The notes under the pieces were generated by a model. That model did no database searches. It was not told the DNA's origin and worked only from the letters and a program-made list of their open reading frames with translations. A stretch of DNA of 64,000 nt from CAVZXS01 sp963779325 (lineage in GTDB: Bacteria > Bacteroidota > Bacteroidia > Chitinophagales > Chitinophagaceae): the NCBI GenBank assembly GCA_963779325.1, contig CAVZXS010000025.1, positions 507,718-571,717 of the forward strand, read 5' to 3'. Positions 27,868-36,166 of this stretch are shown here, in pieces. Within the stretch, counting starts at the first letter, position 1, and every line of letters starts with the position of its first letter. The translations under genes were made by a program, and so were the position numbers.

Positions 27868-28134
27868 ATGAACCTACTTAGACTAATTATAAAATTATTC
27901 ATACCGGCAAATAAACGTCGTCGCGACTATTACAGGGACGAATATCTTAAATCGGATGCATGGAAACGGAAGCGTTACGTTGTGCTCAAGCGGGATAACT
28001 GGACTTGTGTATACTGTGGCGGCCGTGCTACTCAAGTCCACCACAAGAGATATGCAAAAAGAAATATTGGTAAAGAGCCGATAGACTGGCTCGTTTCAAT
28101 TTGCAAATCTTGTCATGATTCAAAACATCGATAA
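27868..28134 (+). CDS. HNH endonuclease
   Basis: 88 residues from the ATG at 27868 (the frame extends upstream, but the extension is Cys/Thr-rich and not family-like). HNH/zinc motif: WTCVYCGGRATQVHHKRYAKRNIG ... LVSICKSCHDSKHR, with two CxxC pairs and the HH metal/catalytic pair. A basic N-terminal helix (ANKRRRDYYRDEYLKSDAWKRKR) could contact DNA. Such small HNH proteins occur in phage, mobile and defence contexts; here it sits in the same island as IetAS with a hairpin module 111 bases upstream. Confidence 0.82.
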   Translation: MNLLRLIIKLFIPANKRRRDYYRDEYLKSDAWKRKRYVVLKRDNWTCVYCGGRATQVHHKRYAKRNIGKEPIDWLVSICKSCHDSKHR

Positions 28135-28295
28135 GAAAAGCAAAGGCTCTTTTTCCCGGCTGAGCCTCACCCCGGGTCTTGAGCAGAGCCGTTGATTCGG
28201 CGTTCATTAAAATGCTTGAAAGTATCAGTTTCTTTCTATACCGGTAAGCCGTTTCTGAAAAATGATTTATCTTCCTGTTACTTAATCATCCAATC

Positions 28296-29627
28296 ATGAA
28301 CGATAATAAAGAACAACTCCCTGCAGACAATAGCCGGAGGCGTTTCATAAAACAATCAGCTGCAGTATTAGCAGGATTTATTATTGTTCCCCGGCATGTG
28401 CTGGGGGGCAGCAGCCCCACCGGGCTAAAATATCTTTCTCCCAGCGACAGGATAAATCTTGGTTTCATCGGCTGCGGCAAACAAGGCCGTATACTCAGCA
28501 ATTATTTTTTAGACACCGGTGAAATTAATATCGCCGCTATCAGCGAAGTGTACAGGGCTAAAGCCGAACTGATGCTGAAGACCATCAAAGCCGGCCTGGA
28601 AAAAAACAAACAAACCGACAATACAAATGATATTGGGGTGTACCCTGACTTCAGGGAATTACTTTCAAGAAAAGATATTGATGCCGTGGTAATTGCCACT
28701 CCCGACCACTGGCATGCAGCAATGGCGGTTCGTGCAGCTGAAGCCGGAAAAGATATTTATTGTGAAAAGCCATTGGCCCTTACGGTAAAAGAAGGAAGAG
28801 CGATGGTAAAAGCTGCCCGTAAGCATAACCGTGTTTTCCAAACAGGAAGCATGCAGCGATCATGGCCGGAGTTTCGCCAAGCTGTGGAAATTATCCGCAA
28901 TGGGTTTATTGGTGAACTAAAAAGTATAAAAGTAAATGTAGGTCCTCCGCCGGTGGCGTATAATTTACCGGAGCAGCCTGTGCCGGATGGCCTTGATTGG
29001 AAAAAATGGCTGGGGCCAAATGAATTTAAACCGTTCAATGAAGAACTGGCGCCACCTATTTCAAAGGATGTGTATCCCAACTGGAGAAACTATAAAGAGT
29101 TTGGCGGTGGTATGGTAACAGACTGGGGTGCCCACATGTTTGATATAGCCCAATGGGCATTAGACATGGATAACAGTGGCCCTGAAAAAATTTTCCCGCC
29201 GGATGCCGATCATCCATTTCTTACTTATGAATATAAAAACGGCGTTACCATGACCCATGAAAAATGGGAATGGGGCAATGCCGTGTTGTTTAAAGGAACC
29301 GAAGGCGAAGTACGCATTGCCCGCGGCAGGCTTGAAACAACTCCCGCATCTGTAAAAAGTATTGTGATTGGTGATGCGCATAAGCATGTGTACAAAAGTG
29401 AAAATCATTACAAAGATTTTTTTAATGCTATGCGAACCCGCAGCAGGCCAATCTGTGATGTTGAGGTTGGCCATCGTACTGCATCGGTATGTAATATCGG
29501 CAATATAGCTTATGAGCTAAAGAGGCCATTAAGCTGGAACCCCGGAAAAGAAAAGTTTAAAAACGATGCGACAGCCAATGCACTACTGGGAAGACCTATG
29601 CTGGATGAGTGGGGGATAAAATTATAG
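28296..29627 (+). CDS. Tat-exported Gfo/Idh/MocA-family oxidoreductase
   Basis: 443 residues. The N-terminus has a twin-arginine signal (NSRRRFIKQSAAVLAGFIIVP). The Rossmann motif LGFIGCGKQGRILSN follows, then VVIATPDHWHAAMAVRAAEAGKDIYCEKPLAL, which holds the EKP lysine of the family, and WGAHMFDIAQWAL with the catalytic-region His. Relatives with Tat signals act on sugars or cyclic alcohols in the periplasm, usually with bound NAD(P). It is not obviously in an operon; the 161-base gap before it has no clear promoter. Confidence 0.88.
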   Translation: MNDNKEQLPADNSRRRFIKQSAAVLAGFIIVPRHVLGGSSPTGLKYLSPSDRINLGFIGCGKQGRILSNYFLDTGEINIAAISEVYRAKAELMLKTIKAGLEKNKQTDNTNDIGVYPDFRELLSRKDIDAVVIATPDHWHAAMAVRAAEAGKDIYCEKPLALTVKEGRAMVKAARKHNRVFQTGSMQRSWPEFRQAVEIIRNGFIGELKSIKVNVGPPPVAYNLPEQPVPDGLDWKKWLGPNEFKPFNEELAPPISKDVYPNWRNYKEFGGGMVTDWGAHMFDIAQWALDMDNSGPEKIFPPDADHPFLTYEYKNGVTMTHEKWEWGNAVLFKGTEGEVRIARGRLETTPASVKSIVIGDAHKHVYKSENHYKDFFNAMRTRSRPICDVEVGHRTASVCNIGNIAYELKRPLSWNPGKEKFKNDATANALLGRPMLDEWGIKL

Positions 29628-30127
29628 CTGATATAATATTCTTATAAGACTTAATATCCGCAAAATTTGATTCCATAACACCTCTTTACGCTGTGTTGTT
29701 GTTTCTCTTCACCAACCACACGAATAAGAAAAATATTACGCCGTAGATTTCCGCCTTGTTTGGTGTTCCGATAAAACAACACGCCGTGGTTTGCGTTTTC
29801 TCAGCCTTGGTTAGTGTCATAAAAAATAGATGCTGTGTTGCGTGTCTCCACGAATCGGAACGAATATCAAAACGGTGATGTGTGAAGACACGCATCACGG
29901 CTTCAATTCCCTTCTCATATTTTTCTTTTATTCCGGGTCTTCACAAAAAATAGCAATCAACCATTTTCAGTTCGTGGAGGTTTTTTTAGCCATACGAAGG
30001 CATAAAGGAACACAGAGAATCTTCGTGTCATGGCGCCTGTGGCTCAACTATCTACTTTTCTGCCTCTTCGCAATAACGTCTCCATATTACTTCGGCAGAA
30101 AAAAATTGCTACCTTTATAAAGTGAAC
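29628..30127. other. Non-coding, repeat-rich 500-bp region
   Basis: No convincing gene. It holds copy 3 of the hairpin module at 29801-29870 (TCAGCCTTGGTTAGTGTC ... CCACGAATCGGAACGAATAT) with nearby inverted segments (cacgccgtgg, gtgtgaagacacgc, catcacggc), and a stretch at 29990-30030 of the dispersed type seen in this phylum (ggcataaaggaacacagag). A frame at 29830-30120 is made of these repeats and is not credible as a gene. Confidence 0.5.
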
Positions 30128-30325
30128 ATGTTAAGCCCCGTTACCATATCACCAAACATTCAAAGCGGGGAACCTGTATTTACAAATACAAGGGTTCCGG
30201 TAAAGAACCTTTTTAATTATTTAAAAGCCGGGCATTCCTTAAATGAATTTCTTGAAGATTTTCCCTCTGTAAAAAAAGAGCAGGCTATCCGGGTAATAGA
30301 TCATTTTGAAAATCTGCAACTTTAA
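30128..30325 (+). CDS. DUF433 domain protein
   Basis: 65 residues from the ATG at 30128 (a GTG lies 6 bases upstream). DUF433 signature: ISPNIQSGEPVFTNTRVPVKNLFNYLKAGHSLNEFLEDFPSVKKEQA, a small winged/HTH-like fold. DUF433 proteins are usually the antitoxin-like partner of DUF5615 PIN-like toxins. That partner is not adjacent here; instead an uncharacterised small protein and a PIN protein follow. Confidence 0.8.
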   Translation: MLSPVTISPNIQSGEPVFTNTRVPVKNLFNYLKAGHSLNEFLEDFPSVKKEQAIRVIDHFENLQL

Positions 30326-30335
30326 AACTATCAAT

Positions 30336-30548
30336 ATGCCAGCCCCATTAAATAAAACCCAGTTAGAAATACTCAAGCTGTTCAGGCAAGAGCAGTCCGA
30401 AGAAGATTTGAAGGAAATCAAATCCCTGCTGATCACATACTTGGCCGATAAAGTAACCCGGACTGCTGATAAAGCCTTTGATGAAAAGGGGTATACTGTT
30501 GCTGTTTTTGAGAAATGGAAGAATGAACACTTCCGTAAATCTGCCTGA
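30336..30548 (+). CDS. Putative antitoxin paired with PIN toxin
   Basis: 70 residues from the ATG at 30336 (a TTG at 30306 overlapping the DUF433 gene is not favoured). It is helical and charged: KTQLEILKLFRQEQSEEDLKEIKSLLITYLADKVTRTADKAFDEKGY. It ends two bases before the PIN gene, as is usual for antitoxins of PIN-domain systems. There is no recognised DNA-binding fold; the assignment rests on position, size and composition. Confidence 0.6.
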   Translation: MPAPLNKTQLEILKLFRQEQSEEDLKEIKSLLITYLADKVTRTADKAFDEKGYTVAVFEKWKNEHFRKSA

Positions 30549-30550
30549 GC

Positions 30551-30958
30551 ATGACGGTGGTAATTGACTGCAATGTGCTGGTGATGTGTCTTAGTTCAAG
30601 GTCAGCTTGGCATTCCATCTATCAATTCCTTGTTGCCGGCAAATATGCCCTTGCAGTAACGGATGGCATTGTGCTTGAATACGAAGAAATCATACAGAAA
30701 AAGTATGGCATAGCAACCGCCAACGCTTTTATATCATTATTAAGTGAACTGCCCAACGTTCATTATTTAAACACTTATTACAGGTGGCAGTTAATTGAAG
30801 TCGACCCGGATGATAATAAATATTGCGACTGTGCAGTTGCGGGCAAGGCAGATTATCTTGTTACAGAGGATAATCACTTCAATATTCTAAAAACAATTTC
30901 TTTCCCGAAAATATTTGCTGTTTCCATTGACGAATTTGCTTCGATATTAAATCGATAA
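30551..30958 (+). CDS. PIN-domain putative toxin (TIGR00305-like)
   Basis: 135 residues. PIN acidic residues: D6 in VVIDCNVL, a central glutamate in LEYEEI, and the D-rich pair in DPDDNKYCDCAVAGKADYLVTEDNHF. This is the family named 'putative toxin-antitoxin system toxin component, PIN family', predicted Mg-dependent ribonucleases. The start lies two bases after the antitoxin stop, so translation is probably coupled. No truncation is seen. Confidence 0.83.
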   Translation: MTVVIDCNVLVMCLSSRSAWHSIYQFLVAGKYALAVTDGIVLEYEEIIQKKYGIATANAFISLLSELPNVHYLNTYYRWQLIEVDPDDNKYCDCAVAGKADYLVTEDNHFNILKTISFPKIFAVSIDEFASILNR

Positions 30959-31065
30959 ATTCTACTGTACAGTTGTTTAAATTATGTCTTTATATTTTTT
31001 TTATTCCTGTTCTTACACAAAAAAAATAATAATTAACGATTTTCAGGTTCATAACGTTTTATATT

Positions 31066-31142
31066 TAGTGCCGGGTCGCTAAGGAGCAAAGTCGTAAAGT
31101 TTTTCCGGGTGTCTTGTTTGCTCTTTGCGTCTTTGTTTGAAA
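31066..31142. repeat. Dispersed intergenic repeat
   Basis: The stretch from about 31066 (gtgccgggtcgctaagg) to 31142 with ctttgcgtctttg is of the 'ttcgtgtccttcgtg' style found scattered between genes in this phylum. It lies in a 274-base gap between the PIN gene and the lipid kinase and has no coding potential. Confidence 0.35.
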
Positions 31143-31232
31143 GAAGTTTCTAAAGAATGAGATTGCCGCTGAATGACTATTAACACCGCATAAAAATGTA
31201 CGCCGTATATTTATGCACTGAACCAAACCGCC

Positions 31233-32084
31233 ATCACATTCAATAAACATATCGCCATTCTTTGTAATCCGCTTGCGGGTGCAGGCAAGGCTGTTAGTCT
31301 GTCTAATCAAATTGCCGCCGCATTAGAAGAGAAAGAAATCCCTTTTTCTTTATTTACCGATGCGTGGCCTGAAGAATTTAATACTTATACAGATATATGG
31401 ATTGCAGGCGGAGACGGTACACTCAATTTCTTTGTAAATAAATATACCGATGTAAAGCTGCCGCTGGCATTGTTCAACGGCGGTACGGGCAACGATTTTT
31501 ATTGGCTGCTTTACGGTAAAATAAATTTTATACAACAACTGGAATTGGTGTTGAATGCGGAGCCTAAACCGATCGACCTGGGTAAATGCAATGATAAATA
31601 TTTTCTTAACGGCGTTGGTATCGGTTTTGAAGGCGCTGTTGTAAAAAATCTGTCGGGTAAAAAGAAACTGCCGGGCAAAACTTCTTTTATGCTTACCATA
31701 CTGAAGAAAATATTTTTTTATAAGGAAGCTTATTACAAAGTGGAGTGTGATGAAATTTATATAAAAAAATACTTAATGCTGCTGAGCGTAATGAATGGTC
31801 GCAGGGCAGGGGGTGGTTTTAAAATAGCGCCGGAGTCTGCCGCCGATGACGGTTGGCTGGATGTGGTAACGGTACATCGTCTGAATGTTTTTAAGCGACT
31901 GCGTTATTTGCCGGTAATGGAAAAAGGTAAACACCTGAAGCTCCCCTTCATCACTTATTTCCGCACCAAAAAAATTATCATTGAAGGTTCAGTACCTGTT
32001 CAAGCGCATCTTGACGGTGAATATTACACTGCCGATAAAATGGAGATTGAAATACTGCCCGGTAAACTTCTATTTTGTTATTGA
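31233..32084 (+). CDS. Diacylglycerol/lipid kinase family protein without a canonical start codon
   Basis: About 283 residues. The DAGK catalytic N-terminus is clear upstream of any ATG/GTG/TTG: HIAILCNPLAGAGKA, IWIAGGDGTLNFF and LPLALFNGGTGNDF are in one open frame with the rest. An in-frame stop lies at 31191-31193 and no ATG, GTG or TTG follows it until TTG 31470, in the middle of the nucleotide-binding core. ATC at 31233 (then TFNKHIA) would be the natural start if one base were G. The start is either non-canonical, mutated or misread. Family: YegS/DgkB-like phosphorylation of lipids. Confidence 0.75.
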   Translation: MTFNKHIAILCNPLAGAGKAVSLSNQIAAALEEKEIPFSLFTDAWPEEFNTYTDIWIAGGDGTLNFFVNKYTDVKLPLALFNGGTGNDFYWLLYGKINFIQQLELVLNAEPKPIDLGKCNDKYFLNGVGIGFEGAVVKNLSGKKKLPGKTSFMLTILKKIFFYKEAYYKVECDEIYIKKYLMLLSVMNGRRAGGGFKIAPESAADDGWLDVVTVHRLNVFKRLRYLPVMEKGKHLKLPFITYFRTKKIIIEGSVPVQAHLDGEYYTADKMEIEILPGKLLFCY

Positions 32085-32112
32085 TGCTGCGGTAATTTTT
32101 TAAAAATAAAAA

Positions 32113-32134
32113 AGCACTGCCGGTAAGCAATGCT
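32113..32134. terminator. Bidirectional terminator hairpin
   Basis: AGCACTGC (32113-32120) and GCAATGCT (32127-32134) form an 8-bp stem with one mismatch. A-rich sequence lies on the left and T-rich on the right, so it can end the lipid kinase transcript (plus) and the 36-residue gene (minus). Confidence 0.6.
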
Positions 32135-32176
32135 TATAAATTATTTTTTCTTGAAAGGTACAGGGTTTGTTTTCCC

Positions 32177-32287
32177 TTATTTGCCCCAAGTAAGTACAGT
32201 GGCGATGATAAGCGCTGTAAAAATTACAGTTACTAAAATCACACCTTGTACATCAGGGTTTTGCAGCATAGCGCTAATTTTTTTCAT
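32177..32287 (-). CDS. 36-residue single-pass membrane protein
   Basis: The minus strand encodes MKKISAMLQNPDVQGV followed by a hydrophobic segment ILVTVIFTALIIATVLTWG and K. The layout (short amphipathic N-terminus, one transmembrane helix, Lys C-terminus) and a terminator 43-64 bases downstream suggest a real gene. No family recognised. A promoter is not obvious; the 290 bases upstream to the rhomboid stop otherwise look empty. Confidence 0.55.
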   Translation of the reverse strand: MKKISAMLQNPDVQGVILVTVIFTALIIATVLTWGK

Positions 32288-32580
32288 ACACAGAAATTTT
32301 AAGTTTCAAAATCGGGTTTACGTTTTGGTTTTCTTAGGGAGTAACGCGGATTAGAATCTAAAAGGTTGATTGTTCTTATTCTGTGTTTTCAGAGAGGGTT
32401 GGACGGTAATGCAAAAATATACTTCTTTCCGGATAATGCAAATCTTTGATTTAGTATTTTCAGATTTTTCGACGATATGCAGAATCCTTTACTGTAAACG
32501 CCTTCAGGTCGTAAATAGTATTCGTACTAATGCCTGATCAAGCATCGTAGTTTTACGAGTAGCGGGGTAACTCATCAGTT
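32288..32580. other. 293-bp intergenic region
   Basis: Between the 36-residue gene and the rhomboid gene. No credible coding frame, hairpin or repeat was seen. It should contain the promoter of the small minus-strand gene. Confidence 0.4.
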
Positions 32581-33357
32581 CTACTCCTTTACGTACCGTT
32601 TTATCCATGGTTCGGAAGGTGCGTTATCTTTACTTTTTCCTGCAAAAAGTTTTATCAAAAGCAGGCCTGCAATAAAACCGCCGATATGCGCCGCATAGGC
32701 CACGCCATCACCTCCGCCGCCCAATACACCCAAACTGCTTACAATTTGTAAGCCTATCCAAAGACCCAATGCTACATAAGCGGGTACCTGCATTACCCAT
32801 CGAAGCATTAATACTTTAACTTTTCGTTGCGGAAATAGAAGCATGTAAGCGCCTAATACACCGGAAATAGCACCCGATGCACCCAAGCTTGGGATTAAAG
32901 AATTTTGTGCCATCATGGTAGTGGAAAAAACATGACTCAACGATGCAATAACACCGCATACAAGATAAAAGACCAGGTATTTTGCATGCCCTAACCTGTT
33001 TTCTAAGTTATCGCCGAAGATGTAGAGGTATAACATATTTCCCAAGAGATGCATCCATCCGCCGTGCATAAACATGGAAGTAACGGTAGTTAAGTAAACG
33101 GGTATGGGTGTAGGTTGTAAGCCCGGTATCTGAAACTGCTGACCGGTATTTGGATCAGTCCATAATGAAGGATTGGTTACAATATCCTGCCCGTTCAATA
33201 TCTCGGCAGGCACGGTAGAATACGCATAGGTAAAAGCAGAGCCGCCATCCATGCCCTGTAATAAAACAAAGACTAAAATATTTACAACAAGTAAAACATA
33301 ATTCACATAAGGTCGTATAGTATGACCGGTATTATCATCGCCAATGGGGAAAAACAT
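32581..33357 (-). CDS. Rhomboid-family intramembrane serine protease
   Basis: 258 residues. The catalytic dyad is S161 in GASGAISG and H224 in YAAHIGGFIAG; the HGGWMHLLGNMLYLYIFGDNLE stretch is the conserved L1 loop/TM2 region. About six transmembrane segments. It cleaves transmembrane substrates inside the membrane; substrates cannot be predicted. The C-terminus is soluble and basic. It is followed on the same strand by nothing close and preceded by the amidohydrolase gene 88 bases upstream. Confidence 0.92.
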   Translation of the reverse strand: MFFPIGDDNTGHTIRPYVNYVLLVVNILVFVLLQGMDGGSAFTYAYSTVPAEILNGQDIVTNPSLWTDPNTGQQFQIPGLQPTPIPVYLTTVTSMFMHGGWMHLLGNMLYLYIFGDNLENRLGHAKYLVFYLVCGVIASLSHVFSTTMMAQNSLIPSLGASGAISGVLGAYMLLFPQRKVKVLMLRWVMQVPAYVALGLWIGLQIVSSLGVLGGGGDGVAYAAHIGGFIAGLLLIKLFAGKSKDNAPSEPWIKRYVKE

Positions 33358-33445
33358 AACAGCAGGTTTTAGTACTTGAAGCTAAGAAATTATTTGTGAT
33401 TAAATTATTTTCAATAACTCTTACTAACGGAATTAACTAACGAGT

Positions 33446-35104
33446 CTATTTCCTCTTATACACTTCTTTACCATTCACAATTGTTCTCAACACTTTTACA
33501 TCTTTAATTTTTTCAGGCGCTATAGTAAAAATATTTTCGCTCAGCACTGCAAAGTCAGCAAGCATACCGGGTTTTAGTTGGCCCAATTTGTTTTCCCGGA
33601 AACCGGCGAAGGCATTATTTACCGTATAGCAACGCAATGCTTCCGCTACCGAAATTTTTTGCGCAGCTACCCATCCGGCATTATTTTTTCCGTCATTTGT
33701 TTGGCGGGTTACTGCGGCACAAATTCCTTCCAGCGGGTTTAAACTTGCTACATCCCAGTCGGAGCCCAATGTAAGATTTGCTTTGATGTCCAATAAATTT
33801 CTGAATGCATAAGTACGGCTTATCATATCCGCATCAATTCTTTTAGCGGCCCATTTGCCGTCATCCACCAAATGTATGGCCTGCATGGAAGGTATAATGC
33901 TCAGTTGCGCAAAGCCCGCAATTCCTTTTTGTGAAAGATGTTGTGCATGCTCTATTCTGAAACGTCTTTCTCTTTTACCGTTTTTCTCAGCTGCTTCCGC
34001 AAAATATATTTCAATAAAATCATTGGCTTTATCGCCAATGGCATGTATAGCTATTTGTAAACCGGCGGCATCGGCCGCTACAATATTTTTTCGTAACCAT
34101 CCCGTATCACTCACCATCAATCCGCTTGTAGTATGATCATCTAAGTAAGGTTTATACAGCCATGCTGTGGCAGCGCCCAATGATCCGTCGGCATATCCTT
34201 TTACACCGCCCCATCGTACCATATCATCTCCCCTGCCGTTCTTTTTTATAAATGAATCCAATCTTGCCCAAAGTCGCAGCGGCACAAACTGGTACACTCT
34301 CATCATCAATTTGTTTTTTTCTTTTACTCTTTGCCATGTGGCAATATCCGTAAAGCCGTCATAGCTTACCATATCATGTACTTGAGTAACACCCAGCGAT
34401 AATGCATATTCCTGTGCCCGAAGCAACGCTTCATCCAGCTCGGTTTCGCTCAGTGAAGGCATTACTTTATAAATTAAATCCTGCGCGGCGTCTTTCAAAA
34501 TACCTGTAGGCTCACCCGATTTATCTTTTACCATGGCTCCGCCGGCAGGTGTAGCGGTATTTTTATCAATGCCCGCTTTTTGCAATGCAATTGAATTGGC
34601 TAATGCCATATGCCCGTCTAAGCGACTGATAAAAACCGAGTGATTATTACTTACACTATCAATCATTTCTTTGGTGGGTAAATCGCCGCCCCAGTTTTCA
34701 TGATCCCAGTTGCCGCCGGTTATCCATCTGTCGCCGGGAAGTTTAGCAGCGTATTCTTTTAACAGTTGTATAAATTCATTTTTAGTTTTTGCATTGCGCA
34801 GGTTTACACTGCCCAAATTATAACCGCCGGAAATAAAATGCGTATGATTATCTGTAAAGCCGGGTACCAACAGCTTACCCTGCAAATCAATAAGCTCGGT
34901 ATTGATTCCTTTAAAAGATTTATAATCGCTGCCGACAAAAACTATTTTATCATCCTTTATTGCCATGGCTTCAGCCATCGTGGTATCGGAATCTCCCGTC
35001 CATATTTTTGCATTTATATAAATGCGGTCAGCCGATGAGTTGTTTTTATTATTACAAGAAAATAAAAAAATAGCAACGGCAATAAAAATGGCGAGTTTGT
35101 ACAT
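33446..35104 (-). CDS. YtcJ-like amidohydrolase lipoprotein
   Basis: 552 residues. Lipoprotein signal MYKLAIFIAVAIFLFSC with a Cys at 17. Amidohydrolase_3 features: DNHTHFISGGYN (metal His pair), IAIHAIGDKAND, FRIEHAQHLS and LGSDWDV with the catalytic Asp. YtcJ relatives hydrolyse N-substituted amides or esters; the substrate is unknown. A TAAATTTG -7-like element lies on the minus strand at 35140-35147, 36 bases upstream of the start. Confidence 0.88.
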   Translation of the reverse strand: MYKLAIFIAVAIFLFSCNNKNNSSADRIYINAKIWTGDSDTTMAEAMAIKDDKIVFVGSDYKSFKGINTELIDLQGKLLVPGFTDNHTHFISGGYNLGSVNLRNAKTKNEFIQLLKEYAAKLPGDRWITGGNWDHENWGGDLPTKEMIDSVSNNHSVFISRLDGHMALANSIALQKAGIDKNTATPAGGAMVKDKSGEPTGILKDAAQDLIYKVMPSLSETELDEALLRAQEYALSLGVTQVHDMVSYDGFTDIATWQRVKEKNKLMMRVYQFVPLRLWARLDSFIKKNGRGDDMVRWGGVKGYADGSLGAATAWLYKPYLDDHTTSGLMVSDTGWLRKNIVAADAAGLQIAIHAIGDKANDFIEIYFAEAAEKNGKRERRFRIEHAQHLSQKGIAGFAQLSIIPSMQAIHLVDDGKWAAKRIDADMISRTYAFRNLLDIKANLTLGSDWDVASLNPLEGICAAVTRQTNDGKNNAGWVAAQKISVAEALRCYTVNNAFAGFRENKLGQLKPGMLADFAVLSENIFTIAPEKIKDVKVLRTIVNGKEVYKRK

Positions 35105-35160
35105 GATTATTTTTTAATAGTTATCAGTTTGAGAATTTTCAAATTTATTGAGTGCTATAG

Positions 35161-35181
35161 CCCCTCTCCTTTGGAGAGGGG
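35161..35181. repeat. Palindromic intergenic repeat
   Basis: Perfect 9-bp stem CCCCTCTCC/GGAGAGGGG with loop TTT, followed by TTGGGGTGAGG. It is the common Bacteroidota type and is related in form to the elements at 21807 and 54488. It lies just past the 3' end of the aldo/keto reductase gene and may supply its last codons and terminator. Confidence 0.55.
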
Positions 35182-35193
35182 TTGGGGTGAGGT

Positions 35194-36075
35194 CTACGCC
35201 ACCTCTTCCCCCGTCGATGCACGCCACAACATAAACCATTCTTCCCTGCTCATCGCAATACTTGCTGAAGCTACCGCATTTTTTATTCGTTCTATTTTTG
35301 CCGTGCCCAATACAGGCAATATGCCCGCGGGATGCATCATTAACCAGCTCAATAAAATTTGATCGGGTAGTGCATTGTATTTTTCTGCAAGAATGGTAGC
35401 GGCTGCTACTACCCGGCGAATTCTGTCATCTTCTAAATCGCTGAAAATATTTTTTCCGCCCAAGGGACTCCAGGCCATCGGAATTAATTTTTTTGTAATG
35501 CAATGATCCAATATACCGTTTACAAAAGGTTTCAGATGCAGAACGGAAATTTCTACCTGGTTGGTAATGATGGGAAAACGGGAGAGTATCATTTCCGTTT
35601 GTAGCGGCTTAAAATTGGATACGCCAAAGTATAATACCTTACCCAGTTTTTTTAATTGTGTAAATGCTTCCGCTATTTCATCCGGGTGCATCAGCGGGTC
35701 GGGCCGGTGAATAAGAAATACATCAATAAAATCGGTATGTAAATTTTTTAACGATGTTTCGGCGGACGAAATAATATGTTGTACTGAGGTGTCGTATGAT
35801 TTTATAAGATGCGAAGGGCGATTGGCGCTTACCATTTTAATTCCGCACTTCGTTATCAGTTGCATTTGTTGACGCAGTGCCGGTTTCTGCGAAAGCGCTT
35901 TTCCAAATTCTTCCTCGGTAGTATAATGTCCGTATATATCTGCATGATCAAAAGTGGTAACACCGGCGGCAATACATTCCTCCATCATTTGCAGGTATTC
36001 ATCTGTAGAAAATTTATTTCCCCATTGGCCCCATTTCATGGTGCCGGCTATCAGTTTCGATAATGCAGGAATCAT
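35194..36075 (-). CDS. Aldo/keto reductase (YdhF-like)
   Basis: 293 residues, TIM-barrel AKR. Catalytic tetrad region: DHADIYGHY (D and Y), ITKCGI (K), LIHRPDPLM (H). The NADP-site strand is WSPLGG, and the C-terminus GTAKIERIKNAVASASIAMSREEWFML is typical. The enzyme reduces carbonyls with NADPH; substrate unknown. The final residues ASTGEEVA border a repeat, so the original C-terminus may have been slightly altered. Confidence 0.9.
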   Translation of the reverse strand: MIPALSKLIAGTMKWGQWGNKFSTDEYLQMMEECIAAGVTTFDHADIYGHYTTEEEFGKALSQKPALRQQMQLITKCGIKMVSANRPSHLIKSYDTSVQHIISSAETSLKNLHTDFIDVFLIHRPDPLMHPDEIAEAFTQLKKLGKVLYFGVSNFKPLQTEMILSRFPIITNQVEISVLHLKPFVNGILDHCITKKLIPMAWSPLGGKNIFSDLEDDRIRRVVAAATILAEKYNALPDQILLSWLMMHPAGILPVLGTAKIERIKNAVASASIAMSREEWFMLWRASTGEEVA

Positions 36076-36104
36076 CAGTAGGTAAATTTTGGTTGAAAAT
36101 AAAA

Positions 36105-36131
36105 AATCCTTCCGGGTTTATCGGAAGGATT
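36105..36131. terminator. Terminator after the RRM-protein gene
   Basis: Perfect 10-bp stem AATCCTTCCG/CGGAAGGATT with a 7-base loop and T or A runs on both sides. It serves the minus-strand RNA-binding protein gene whose stop is at 36167. Confidence 0.8.
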
Positions 36132-36166
36132 TTTGCGAAACAAAGATTTATATTATATCAATGATA

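Noticed and set aside
29830..30120. 96-residue frame on the plus strand
   Set aside because: It is made of palindromic and dispersed repeats, has no family likeness and no start context.
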